A stretch of 64,000 nucleotides of DNA from DASZYF01 sp035545535 (GTDB lineage Bacteria; Actinomycetota; Actinomycetes; Mycobacteriales; CAJCIY01). Below the pieces are notes generated by a model, which was not told the origin of the DNA, ran no database searches, and saw only the letters and a program-made list of their open reading frames with translations. This document shows, in pieces, positions 8,911 through 17,482 of this stretch. The stretch covers positions 1 through 64,000 of the forward strand of contig DASZYF010000074.1 of NCBI GenBank assembly GCA_035545535.1, written 5' to 3'. Every line of letters starts with the position of its first letter. The stretch's first letter is position 1. Made by a program: the position numbers and the translations under genes.

Positions 8911-9363
8911 ATGACCACCACGACCACCCGCTACGTCGAGCCGACCGCCTTCGAGGCCAAGGTCTTCGCCCGCGTCCTCAACGGCCTCATGCACCTCGGC
9001 GTCAGCGCCAAGGGCTCGCGCATCCTCGAGCACCGGGGCCGCACCTCCGGCGCCACGTTCCGCACGCCGGTCAACCTGCTGCACCACGACGGCTGCGACT
9101 ACCTGGTCGCGCCGCGGGGTGAGACGCAGTGGGTCCGCAACGTCCGCGCCGCCGACGGCGAGCTCACGCTGGTGCTCGGCCGCCGGCGCCGCACCTACCG
9201 GGCCGTCGAGGTGCCGGTGGCGGAGCGCACGCCGATGATCCGGGCCTACCTCGAGCAGTGGGCGTGGGAGGTCGGCAAGTTCTTCGAGGGCATCGACGCC
9301 TCCTCCAGCGACGAAGAGATCGCGGCCGTCGCCGCGGGCTTCCCGGTCTTCCGCCTGGCCTGA
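8911..9363 (+). CDS. Nitroreductase/deazaflavin-dependent oxidoreductase (DUF385, Ddn-like)
   Basis: 150 aa, a single split-barrel domain of the actinobacterial F420-binding family that includes Ddn of Mycobacterium. Typical segments are HRGRTSGATFRTPVNLLHHDG, YLVAPRGETQWVRNVRA and LTLVLGRRRRTYRAVEVP. Members reduce quinones or nitro compounds with F420H2; the substrate here is unknown. It is expressed divergently from a TetR gene across a strong operator, which suggests induction by a small toxic compound. Confidence 0.85.
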   Translation: MTTTTTRYVEPTAFEAKVFARVLNGLMHLGVSAKGSRILEHRGRTSGATFRTPVNLLHHDGCDYLVAPRGETQWVRNVRAADGELTLVLGRRRRTYRAVEVPVAERTPMIRAYLEQWAWEVGKFFEGIDASSSDEEIAAVAAGFPVFRLA

Positions 9364-9402
9364 CCCCCGGCACGCCCGACGCGCACCCGGCAGGATCGTC
9401 GG

Positions 9403-10464
9403 GTGCGCGTCGTGCTGCTCGTCGTCGACGGCTTGCCGCACCGGCACGTCACCGCCGCGCGGATGCCGCAGCTGCACGCGCTCGGCTCGGCCGACGGTCA
9501 CGCCCTCGCCGCCGGCACCGGCGTGCTCACCAGCGCGACCTACCCGAACCACGCCACCTTCGTCACCGGGGTCGGCCCCGAGCGGCACGGGCTGACCGGG
9601 AACTGGGTCGACCGCGACGGCCGGTTGCAGGCCGCGCAGGACGTCGGCCCGGCGGTGCCGACGCTGTTCGACGCCGCCGCGGCCGCGGGGGTCGCCGCGG
9701 TCGCGGTCTTCGGCGATCAGAACCTCGTCGGCGTGACCGGCGCCCACGCGGCGGCCGCGCACTGGCCACCGGACGGGGTGCTCCCGGCGGGCGTCACCGC
9801 AGGCATCGACGGCTACGCGGCCGACACCGCCACGCTGCCGGTGCTCCTCGACGCGCTCGCGCACGACGCATCCCTGGTCGTCGCCCAGCTGAACGACAGC
9901 GACTCCGCGGGCCACGCGTACGGACCGGACGACGATGCTGCGGCCCAGGTCTACGCACGATCCGATGCGGCCGTCGCGGCGGTCGTCGATGCGCTGCGGC
10001 CGCGTTGGGGCGACACCGTGCTGCTCGTCGTCAGCGACCACGACCAGGTGCCCGCGGCGGACGGTGATGCCGTCGACCTCTGGTCCCCGATGCATGCGAG
10101 TGGCCTGACGCTGACGATCGTCCCCGAGGGTGACGCCGCCGTGATCACCGGCACCGACCCGACGGACGGCGCCTGGCTCGACGACGTCGACGGTGTCGTG
10201 GGCCACCGCGCGTGGTGCGGTGGCCGGCTCGCGTGGGCCGCGCCCGGACATTGCTTCGGCTACGGCCCGGTGGCGCTGCGCGGCGTGCACGGCGGGCCGG
10301 CGACCATGACGCAGGTCGCCGTCCTGGCCGGCGGTCATCCGGCAGCGCGCACGATCAGCGCGGCAGTGCGGCAACGCACACCGCAGGGCGTGGACTGGGC
10401 CCCGACCATCGCCGCCCTGCTCGACCTCGACCTGCCCACCGCCACCGGCCAGGCCCTCGCATGA
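9403..10464 (+). CDS. Alkaline-phosphatase-superfamily phosphodiesterase/nucleotide pyrophosphatase-like protein
   Basis: 353 aa. The N-terminal metal-binding Asp (VVLLVVDGLP) and the Thr-nucleophile region (TSATYPNHATFVTGVGPERHGLTGN) match type I phosphodiesterase/nucleotide pyrophosphatases. Further metal ligands follow (QLNDSDSAGHAYGPDD, VSDHDQVP and a late H). No signal peptide is seen, so it should act in the cytoplasm. It starts with GTG 39 nt behind the nitroreductase-like gene. The substrate is not predictable from sequence. Confidence 0.8.
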   Translation: MRVVLLVVDGLPHRHVTAARMPQLHALGSADGHALAAGTGVLTSATYPNHATFVTGVGPERHGLTGNWVDRDGRLQAAQDVGPAVPTLFDAAAAAGVAAVAVFGDQNLVGVTGAHAAAAHWPPDGVLPAGVTAGIDGYAADTATLPVLLDALAHDASLVVAQLNDSDSAGHAYGPDDDAAAQVYARSDAAVAAVVDALRPRWGDTVLLVVSDHDQVPAADGDAVDLWSPMHASGLTLTIVPEGDAAVITGTDPTDGAWLDDVDGVVGHRAWCGGRLAWAAPGHCFGYGPVALRGVHGGPATMTQVAVLAGGHPAARTISAAVRQRTPQGVDWAPTIAALLDLDLPTATGQALA

Positions 10465-10476
10465 CCCCGCTCTCCC

Positions 10477-10527
10477 GTGATCCGTGCGAGATGCGCCCGG
10501 TCTCCGGGCCGACGTCGCACGGATCAC
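10477..10527. repeat. GTGATCCG palindrome, copy 1
   Basis: Two perfect 13-bp arms (GTGATCCGTGCGA and complement) flank a 25-nt loop in the gap between the phosphodiesterase-like gene and the HD gene. The arm core GTGATCCG recurs in the hairpins at 37814-37866 and, as GTGATC, at 41194-41234. It can form a strong hairpin and may act as a terminator; there is no U-tract. Confidence 0.7.
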
Positions 10528-10540
10528 CGAGGCTGGGCGC

Positions 10541-11068
10541 ATGAGCGCGGTGGTGGCGGAGGAGGTGCGTGCGGTGCTCACGTCGCTGCGCGGGGTCTTC
10601 GACGACACCGAGCCCGTCGACGAGCTCGACCACGCGCTGCAGACCGCGGCGCTGGCGCTCGCCGCGGAGGCCGACCGTGATCTCGTGCTCGCCGCGTTGC
10701 TGCACGACTGCGGCCGCGCGCCGGCGGTCGCGTCGGCGCACGCCGGCGTGCCGCACGAGCAGTCGGCCCGTGCGTGGATCGGCGAGCGCTTCGGTGAGCG
10801 GGCCGGGTGGCTCGCCGGGGCGCACGTCGCCGCCAAGCAGCACCTCGTCGCCACCGACCCGGGCTACGCGGGTGCGCTCTCCGAGGCGAGCGTGGCCAGC
10901 CTTGCTGTCCAGGAGGACCGTTCGGCCGACCTCTCGGGCTTCGTCACACATCCGTGGTGGGATGACGCGCTGCGGCTGCGCCGGTGGGACGACGCGGCCA
11001 AGGTGCCCGGCGCGACGACGCCGAGCGTCGACGACGTGCTGCGAGCGACAGGGGTCACGGGTGGCTAG
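10541..11068 (+). CDS. HD-domain protein
   Basis: 175 aa. The segment LAALLHDCGR supplies the metal-binding His-Asp pair of the HD phosphohydrolase superfamily, with a further His in AGVPHEQSA and AGAHVAAKQHL. It resembles the small HD proteins that act on phosphonates or gamma-butyrobetaine-like compounds. The ATG at 10541 was chosen because an upstream GTG at 10484 would put the start inside the inverted repeat. It overlaps the next gene by 8 nt, suggesting a shared role with the permease-monooxygenase. Confidence 0.75.
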   Translation: MSAVVAEEVRAVLTSLRGVFDDTEPVDELDHALQTAALALAAEADRDLVLAALLHDCGRAPAVASAHAGVPHEQSARAWIGERFGERAGWLAGAHVAAKQHLVATDPGYAGALSEASVASLAVQEDRSADLSGFVTHPWWDDALRLRRWDDAAKVPGATTPSVDDVLRATGVTGG

Positions 11069-13877
11069 TCCCGAGGAGGGCGAGCTCGGTGGTGACCGCA
11101 GCACGCTGACCACGGGCCGGGTCGTCTTCCTCGTCATCGCGGCGGCGGCACCGATGGCCGCGATGGTCGGCAACCTGCCCCTCGCGCTGCGCTACGGGAA
11201 CGGCAAGGGCCTGCCCGCGGCGTTCCTCATCGCCGCGGTGATCCTGCTCTGCTTCTCGGTCGGCTACGCCGCGATGAGCCGTCGCGTCGTCAACACGGGT
11301 GCGTTCTACACCTACGTCGCCCGCGGTCTCGGCAAGCCGCCGGCGGTCGGCGCCGCCTACATCGCGGTGCTCTCCTACACGGCGCTGACCATCGGCCTCG
11401 CCGGCTCGTTCGGCTACTTCGTCACGCTCGTCATCGGCAACGGCACCGCGAAGGGGCCGTGGGAGGTGCCGGCGGCGATCGCCATCGGCATCGTCGCCTG
11501 GCTCGGCTACCGGTCGGTCGACTTCTCGGCCAAGGTGCTCGGCGTCCTCATGATCCTCGAGTTCGCGATCCTCATCGTGTTCGACCTCGGGGTGCTCGCG
11601 CACAAGGGGGCGTCCGCGCTGCCGGCGTCGTCGTTCGCGCCGCACAACGTGTTCCACGGCTCGCTCGGCGTCTCGCTGATGATCGCGTTCACCAGCTTCG
11701 TCGGCTTCGAGTCGGCCGCGCTGTACGGCGAGGAGACCAAGGACCCGGCGCGCAGCGTGCCGCGTGCGACCTACATCGCGGTCGCCTCCATCGGCGTCTT
11801 CTACCTGCTCACGTCGTGGTTCACCGTCGGCTCCGGCGGCGTCGCGCACTCCTACGAGCTGGCCAACAAGGACCTCGGCAACCTGCTGTTCGACCAGACC
11901 GAGACCTACGTCGACAAGGCCGTCAGCGACCTCATGGCGGTGCTGCTCTGCACGAGCGTTCTCGCCTCGATGCTCGCGGTGCACAACGCGTCGAGCCGCT
12001 ACCTGTTCGCGCTCGGCCGCGAGCGGATCCTGCCGGCGACGCTCGGGCGCTACCACCCGAACCACCTCTCGCCCCACGTCGGCAGCGCCACGATCAGCGT
12101 CATCACCACCGCGGTCATCGCGGCGTTCGCCCTCGGCGGGCTCGACCCCTACCTGACGCTCGCCACGAGCATGGTCGGCCTGTCCTCGCTCGGGGTGATC
12201 CTGCTGCAGGCGCTCGCGGCCGCGTCGGTCGTCGCGTTCTTCGTGAAGCGGCGCGAGGGCGACGTGTGGCGCACCGTCGTCGCCCCGACGATCGGGGCCA
12301 TCGGGCTCGTCGCCGCGCTGGTGCTCGCGCTGCTGCACTACACGACGCTCACCAACACCACGAACGTCGCGATCCACCTGGTGCCGCTGCTGCTCGTCGT
12401 CGCCGCGGTCGGTGGCGTCGTCGCCGGGCGGTGGTTGGAGCGGCACCGCCCCGCGATCTACGCGGGCATCGCCCGCTCGCGCATGCGCGCCCGCCCGCGC
12501 ACCGTCCCCAAGGTCACGAGATACGACGGTCGCTACTGCCTCGTCGGCGCCGGGCCGGCGGGGCTCATCACCGCACGCGCTCTGCTCGCGGAGGGCGTGC
12601 CGTTCGACTGGTACGAGCGCAACCCTGACGTCGGCGGCATCTGGGACATCGAGCACGAAGGCTCGCCGATGTATGCGTCGGCGCACTTCATCTCCTCGCG
12701 CTTCGTGTCCGGCTTCGCGGGTTACCCGATGCCGGCCGACTACCCCGACTACCCGACGTGGGAGCAGGTGCGCGACTACACGCGTGCGTTCGCCCGTGAC
12801 CATGGGCTGTACGACCACGTCACGCTCAACACGTCGGTGCGCTCCGCGGTGCCGGTGGGCGACGGCTCGTGGGACGTGCGCGTCGGCCGCGTCGGCGGAG
12901 CAGCGCGCAAGGCGACGCGCTACGCCGGGGTGATCGCCGCGCCCGGGGTCACGTGGCACGCCCGCCGGCCGGAGTGGCCCGGCATCAAGCAGTTCCGCGG
13001 TGAGATCCGGCACAGCAACACCTACGTCGCGCCGGAGGAGCTGAAGGGCAAGCGCGTGCTCGTCGTCGGCGCGGGCAACTCGGGCGTCGACATCGCGTGC
13101 GACGCGGCGCGTTCCGCCGACGCGGCGTTCCTGTCGGTGCGCCGCGGCTACCGCTTCATCCCGAAGCACATCGCCGGGGTGCCGACCGACGCGCTCATCA
13201 CGGGCACGCTCATGCCGCCGCGCGGCGTCGCGATCCCGGCCGATCCGGGCCGGCTCGTCGACATGCTCGTCGGCGACCTCACGCGGTTCGGCCTGCCGAA
13301 GCCGGACCACGCGCTGCTCGAGACGCACCCGATCATGAACACGCAGGTGCTGCACCACTTCGCGCACGGCGACCTGCGCGCGAAGCCCGACGTCGCCGAG
13401 CTCACCCGGGACGGCGTCGTCTTCACCGATGGCAGCACGGAGAAGATCGACCTGATCCTCACCGCCACGGGTTACGACTACCGGCTGCCGTTCCTCTCCG
13501 AGGATCTGCTCACCTGGAGGCAGGGGCGGCCCGACCTCTACCTCAACATCTTCAGCCGCGAGCACGACGGCCTGTCGGTCATCGGCTTCATCGAGTTCGC
13601 CTCGGCCGCGTACTCGCGCTTCGACGAGATGGCCCAGCTCGCCGTGCTCGACATCGTCGCGCACGCCTCCGGCGGCGAGCTGCTGCGCACGTGGCGGGAG
13701 CTCAAGCAGCACGACCGGCCCGACCTGCGCGGTGGGCACCAGTACGTCGACTCCCCGCGGCACGCCGCCTACGTCGACGCCGAGACCTACGACGCCTACG
13801 TCACCGACCTGCGCGACCGCCTCGGCTGGGGCGACCTGCCGCTCGACGCCTACGCCGCCCTGCGCGTCCGCCCCTGA
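11061..13877 (+). CDS. APC-type permease fused to a flavin-containing monooxygenase
   Basis: 938 aa in one uninterrupted reading frame. Residues 1-470 are an amino acid/polyamine/organocation (APC) permease with about 12 membrane segments. The N-terminus reads GRVVFLVIAAAAPMAAMVGNL, and the typical FVGFESAALYGEETKDPARSVPRA loop region is present. After a short basic linker (RSRMRARPRTVPK), residues 487-938 form a complete flavin monooxygenase: FAD site VGAGPAGL near 495, FMO motif FRGEIRHSNTY near 645-655, and NADPH site VVGAGNSGVD near 670. The arrangement suggests uptake of an N- or S-containing compound and its oxygenation on the inner face. The GTG start overlaps the HD gene. The nucleotide sequence shows no break, stop or repeated start between the halves. 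Confidence 0.88.
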   Translation: MASPEEGELGGDRSTLTTGRVVFLVIAAAAPMAAMVGNLPLALRYGNGKGLPAAFLIAAVILLCFSVGYAAMSRRVVNTGAFYTYVARGLGKPPAVGAAYIAVLSYTALTIGLAGSFGYFVTLVIGNGTAKGPWEVPAAIAIGIVAWLGYRSVDFSAKVLGVLMILEFAILIVFDLGVLAHKGASALPASSFAPHNVFHGSLGVSLMIAFTSFVGFESAALYGEETKDPARSVPRATYIAVASIGVFYLLTSWFTVGSGGVAHSYELANKDLGNLLFDQTETYVDKAVSDLMAVLLCTSVLASMLAVHNASSRYLFALGRERILPATLGRYHPNHLSPHVGSATISVITTAVIAAFALGGLDPYLTLATSMVGLSSLGVILLQALAAASVVAFFVKRREGDVWRTVVAPTIGAIGLVAALVLALLHYTTLTNTTNVAIHLVPLLLVVAAVGGVVAGRWLERHRPAIYAGIARSRMRARPRTVPKVTRYDGRYCLVGAGPAGLITARALLAEGVPFDWYERNPDVGGIWDIEHEGSPMYASAHFISSRFVSGFAGYPMPADYPDYPTWEQVRDYTRAFARDHGLYDHVTLNTSVRSAVPVGDGSWDVRVGRVGGAARKATRYAGVIAAPGVTWHARRPEWPGIKQFRGEIRHSNTYVAPEELKGKRVLVVGAGNSGVDIACDAARSADAAFLSVRRGYRFIPKHIAGVPTDALITGTLMPPRGVAIPADPGRLVDMLVGDLTRFGLPKPDHALLETHPIMNTQVLHHFAHGDLRAKPDVAELTRDGVVFTDGSTEKIDLILTATGYDYRLPFLSEDLLTWRQGRPDLYLNIFSREHDGLSVIGFIEFASAAYSRFDEMAQLAVLDIVAHASGGELLRTWRELKQHDRPDLRGGHQYVDSPRHAAYVDAETYDAYVTDLRDRLGWGDLPLDAYAALRVRP

Positions 13878-13880
13878 TGT

Positions 13881-13937
13881 CGACAGCGGCCTTGTGCCCG
13901 TTCTGCTGGCCGATCAGCCGCCACAAGTCCGACCTCG
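13881..13937 (+). repeat. 57-bp palindromic element, copy 1
   Basis: Begins 3 nt behind the stop of the permease-monooxygenase. Left arm CGACAGCGGCCTTGTG, right arm CACAAGTCCGACCTCG, 25-nt loop. Two other copies of exactly the same length lie at 35625-35681 and 36496-36552. It is the least symmetrical of the three (about 12 of 16 arm positions pair). It probably serves as a gene-end hairpin; origin unknown. Confidence 0.75.
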
Positions 13938-14048
13938 GCCGGTGGGCGCCGCGGCCGGCCGCCATTTCCCTTTTGTTCAGCGTCCGCGAGTAGCGTCCCG
14001 GCCGCGCGCCGGGTGGGCGGCACCCGGCACCGTTGCGGTGGGGGACCC

Positions 14049-17000
14049 ATGCGCAGGACCTCGGTGCTCGTCACGCTCGCGGCGCTCGTCGGAGCCCTGC
14101 TGCCGGTGGTAGCGACCACGACCGCACGCGCGGTCACGGAGGTCGCGTACGACGCCGCCTTCGAAGCGACCGACCCTGGCCTCAGCGTCGGCGCCCAGGT
14201 GACGAACCAGTACTCCTTCGTCACGTTCGGCGCGCCGGGCGCGGGCTGGACCCTGGGCTGGGGCAGCCCCGACAACGCGAAGATCTCACCCAACGGCACC
14301 GAGAACCCGTACGTCGTCGCCGGTCATCAGCACGGTGGCAGCGACGCCGGCGAGGTCGCGTGCCCGTCGGAGTTCTGCAAGTCCGCGACGTTCGGGTCGC
14401 TCAACGTGTCGGCCGACTCCATCTCCGTCTGGGCGGGCGACGAGTCGACCGGCGGGGCGCCGGTCGAGCTGGACGCGTACGACTCCAGCAAGACCTACCT
14501 CGGCAACGCGACGGCGACGACGAGCAGCGCGGGGGCGAGCACCCAGCTCTCCTACACCGCCCCGGCCGGCCAGTCGATCGCGTACTTCGTCGTGTACCTG
14601 ACGACGGGAAACGCCCACTACCTCGACGTCGACGACCTGCACGTCACCGCGCCCTCGACTGCTCCGGCCTTCGTCGGGGTGTCCGCGGACTTCTCGTCCT
14701 ACGAGATCGGCCAGGGCGGCAGCCGCGACATCACCCTGCACGTGCAACGCACCAACGATCCGGGAGCCTCGGTGTCGCTGCACGTCGACGGCGCGACGGC
14801 GACGCTGCACGCGCCGGACCCGGGCGCCACCACGGGTGACGCGACGCTCAGCATCAGCGCGGACATGGCGGCGCCCGTCGGTGACGTCCCGCTCACGATC
14901 ACCGCGTCGGCCGGCGGCGCGACCTCGCTCACGCCGTTGCAGCTGACGATCCAGGTGGTCGCGCCCCTGTCGTTCACCGCGGTCGATCCGAAGACGTTGC
15001 AGCCCTGCCAGAACGCGACGTTCTCGCTCGATGCGCAGGTCGCTCCCGGCGAGCCGGGCGGGAGCGTCGCGTTCTCGACGTCGTTCGACCCCACCGAGAG
15101 CTCCATGTCGGCGAGCCTCGAGCAGGCGAGCGTGCCCATCACCGGCGGTGTTGCGACGGCCAACGTGCGGGTCGACAACACCGGTGACGGCTCGTTGACC
15201 GACCTGCGCATCACCGCGCAGCTCTCGAACGGGACGAGTGCGACGAAGGACGTGGCGATCTACCCGGCCCCGCCGAGCATCACGTCGGTGAACGCGATCG
15301 GCCTCGGGCAGTCGGGCCAGCCCGTGTCGACGACGAAGGCAGTGACCCCCCGTGCGGAAGGCCCGGGCTCGACGCTCGAGGTCTTCGGCCACGGCTTCTG
15401 CGACAGCGCGACCCTGGCCGTCGGCAACCCGAAGGCCACCGTCACCGGGACGGTGCAGCACCTGTCCAACGGACAGGGCCCCTACGACTACCTCCGGGTC
15501 ACGACACCGCGGCTGGCCACGAGCGGACCGGTCACCGTCACCGCCGGAGCGCCCGCCGGGACCAGCGCCCCGAGCAGCACGTCGCTGACGGTCGACAGCT
15601 ACCGCAACACCGACGGCTACAGCTTCGTCAACTTCAACCCCAACATCACGTTCGACGACTTCACCGAGGCGTTCGGCGAGAAGCAGACCTACGTCGAGAT
15701 GGACGCGTGCGGCTTCCTCACGCTCGGCCTGGCGCACTGCGCCGTGAAGATCGTGCCCGACCCCACCGCCGAGATCTGGGTGGCGGAGGCGATCAACTCC
15801 CTGCAGGCCGGCACGTGCTTCGGGTTCTCGCTCAGCAGCCAACGCATCCTCGAGCAGATCACGGCACTGTCATCGTTGCCGGGCAGCCCCGCGAGCATCC
15901 ACGCGGCGAAGGCGCCGGACACGTCCGACTTCGCCCAGGCCAACCACGGCACCGACGCGCTGCTCGACCTGCTCAAGGCCGATCACGTGATGCAGTTCAG
16001 CACCGAGTTCATGACGGACTGGCTCGCCGAGGACGGATTGATGAACGCGGCGGGCTCGAAGGCGACCGGGATGATCGTCGGCCAGATCCACGATGTCTTC
16101 GCGGCGGGCCACTACCCGCTGATCACCTTGCAGGACAGCGGCGGCGGTGGCGGGCACGTGGTCGTCGCGTACGACATGGTGCAGACGACCCCCGGCGCCT
16201 ACGACATCTACGTCTACGACTCGAACAAGCCGTTCACCTCTGACGAGGACAGCGGTGACGGATCGACGCACCAGAGCAACCTGTCGGACAGCGTGATCCA
16301 CCTCGCGGCGGACGCCACCTGGACGCTCGCGAGCACCACGGACAGCAGCGGCGCGTGGCACGGCGGGGGCGGGTCTCTGCTCGTGTTCGACCCCGACACG
16401 GTGCCCGCGCACCCGCACCTCGCATCCATCGGCGGCGGCGCGCCCGACGGGGCGCTGTTCAGCAGCACCTCCGGAGGTTCCTCGTCGGCGACCGTCGCGC
16501 AGGTGAGTGACGGCGGCAAGACGCTGTTCACCTCCACCGGCGCGCCCAACACCGATCCGGCCACCCGGCTGGACGGCGGGGTGTTCGGGCCGTTCGTCGC
16601 GTCCGGCTCCGCGTCGAGCACTCCGCCGGCGATCGTCCTCGGCAGCAGCGTCCGCACCCCGACGGTCGTCCTGACCGGTACGCGGTCGGGAACGGGATCT
16701 CTCACGTTCGCCCAGGGCGGCTACGCGGGCAGCATCGTCACCGGCGTCAGCTCCGGCGCGCACCGCACGGTCGGGTTCTCGTCACGCACCGGTGCGGTGA
16801 CGCTCGCGGACGCGAGCTCGGGGCGGACCACGCTCACGGTCTCGCGCACCGGCGCGGGTGCCGCGCACACCGCGGCGGCCACGTTCGCGCAGTCCGGCGG
16901 CGGAGACGGGCTGGCCCTCTCGACCGGTGCGGGCGGCATCACGCTCACCCACATCGGCGCGCCCACGACGGTCTCCGTGGTGCTGTCCGGCACGCAGCCG

Positions 17001-17480
17001 AACGGAGTGCCCGGCACGTTCTCCACCGGGCCCATCACGATCGGCGCCGGCCAGACCGCCAAGATCGGCGCCATCCACTGGGGGTCGTTGGCGAAGAGCA
17101 CGGTCACGGTCCGCACGGGCGGTCGCACCTTGGTGGTCCACAACCACGCGGCGGCGCCGCCGACCGCGCGCATCACGCGGGTGTCCGTGAAGCGCCTCGC
17201 GAAGCACAAGGTCACGCTCTCGGTGCGGGCAGCCCTCCCGGCGCTGACGAAGGGGAGCGCGGTCAGCGTCCTGTTCCTCGTCCGCCGCGGCAACCAGGTG
17301 GTCGCGAAGCACGTCGTCGCGGCCTCCAGCGCGCACCGCGCGTTGAGCGCGAGCTGGACCACGGCGCTCCCCGCCGGCGCGGTGCTGACGTGCACGGCCC
17401 TCGTGGTGACGAGCACGGTGCGCGGCGGAGCCACTGCGGTCGGCCTCGCCAGTCGTTCGACGCACGTGACTCTGCACTGA
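14049..17480 (+). CDS. Large secreted protein with TIG domain and papain-like cysteine peptidase signature
   Basis: 1143 aa. ATG at 14049 behind a G-rich stretch; Sec signal peptide cleaved near residue 28 (TTTARA/VTEV). Residues 30-200 are a carbohydrate-binding-like beta domain and 200-410 are Ig-like repeats. An IPT/TIG domain (PSITSV...LEVFGHGFC) lies near 415-515. A globular region at about 520-790 contains Q-A-G-T-C-F-G-F with C590, GGGHVVVAYD with H703, and YVYDSNKP near 720-727. This is the Cys-His-Asp/Asn order of papain-fold peptidases. The C-terminal 300 residues are beta-rich and repetitive, with a final Lys/Val-rich domain. It could be a peptidase or an acyl/amide-transferring relative. 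No regulator adjoins it. Confidence 0.75.
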   Translation: MRRTSVLVTLAALVGALLPVVATTTARAVTEVAYDAAFEATDPGLSVGAQVTNQYSFVTFGAPGAGWTLGWGSPDNAKISPNGTENPYVVAGHQHGGSDAGEVACPSEFCKSATFGSLNVSADSISVWAGDESTGGAPVELDAYDSSKTYLGNATATTSSAGASTQLSYTAPAGQSIAYFVVYLTTGNAHYLDVDDLHVTAPSTAPAFVGVSADFSSYEIGQGGSRDITLHVQRTNDPGASVSLHVDGATATLHAPDPGATTGDATLSISADMAAPVGDVPLTITASAGGATSLTPLQLTIQVVAPLSFTAVDPKTLQPCQNATFSLDAQVAPGEPGGSVAFSTSFDPTESSMSASLEQASVPITGGVATANVRVDNTGDGSLTDLRITAQLSNGTSATKDVAIYPAPPSITSVNAIGLGQSGQPVSTTKAVTPRAEGPGSTLEVFGHGFCDSATLAVGNPKATVTGTVQHLSNGQGPYDYLRVTTPRLATSGPVTVTAGAPAGTSAPSSTSLTVDSYRNTDGYSFVNFNPNITFDDFTEAFGEKQTYVEMDACGFLTLGLAHCAVKIVPDPTAEIWVAEAINSLQAGTCFGFSLSSQRILEQITALSSLPGSPASIHAAKAPDTSDFAQANHGTDALLDLLKADHVMQFSTEFMTDWLAEDGLMNAAGSKATGMIVGQIHDVFAAGHYPLITLQDSGGGGGHVVVAYDMVQTTPGAYDIYVYDSNKPFTSDEDSGDGSTHQSNLSDSVIHLAADATWTLASTTDSSGAWHGGGGSLLVFDPDTVPAHPHLASIGGGAPDGALFSSTSGGSSSATVAQVSDGGKTLFTSTGAPNTDPATRLDGGVFGPFVASGSASSTPPAIVLGSSVRTPTVVLTGTRSGTGSLTFAQGGYAGSIVTGVSSGAHRTVGFSSRTGAVTLADASSGRTTLTVSRTGAGAAHTAAATFAQSGGGDGLALSTGAGGITLTHIGAPTTVSVVLSGTQPNGVPGTFSTGPITIGAGQTAKIGAIHWGSLAKSTVTVRTGGRTLVVHNHAAAPPTARITRVSVKRLAKHKVTLSVRAALPALTKGSAVSVLFLVRRGNQVVAKHVVAASSAHRALSASWTTALPAGAVLTCTALVVTSTVRGGATAVGLASRSTHVTLH

Positions 17481-17482
17481 GG

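Noticed and set aside
12480..12530. A frameshift or sequencing error joining two separate genes
   Set aside because: The frame runs through without stop, the linker is coding-like and basic, and no ribosome-binding site precedes the internal ATG at 12484.
11055..13763. 902-codon open frame on the minus strand opposite the permease-monooxygenase
   Set aside because: Shadow of a GC-rich gene: the product is mostly Arg, Glu, Asp and Gly without domain logic, while the plus strand has clear permease and FMO motifs.
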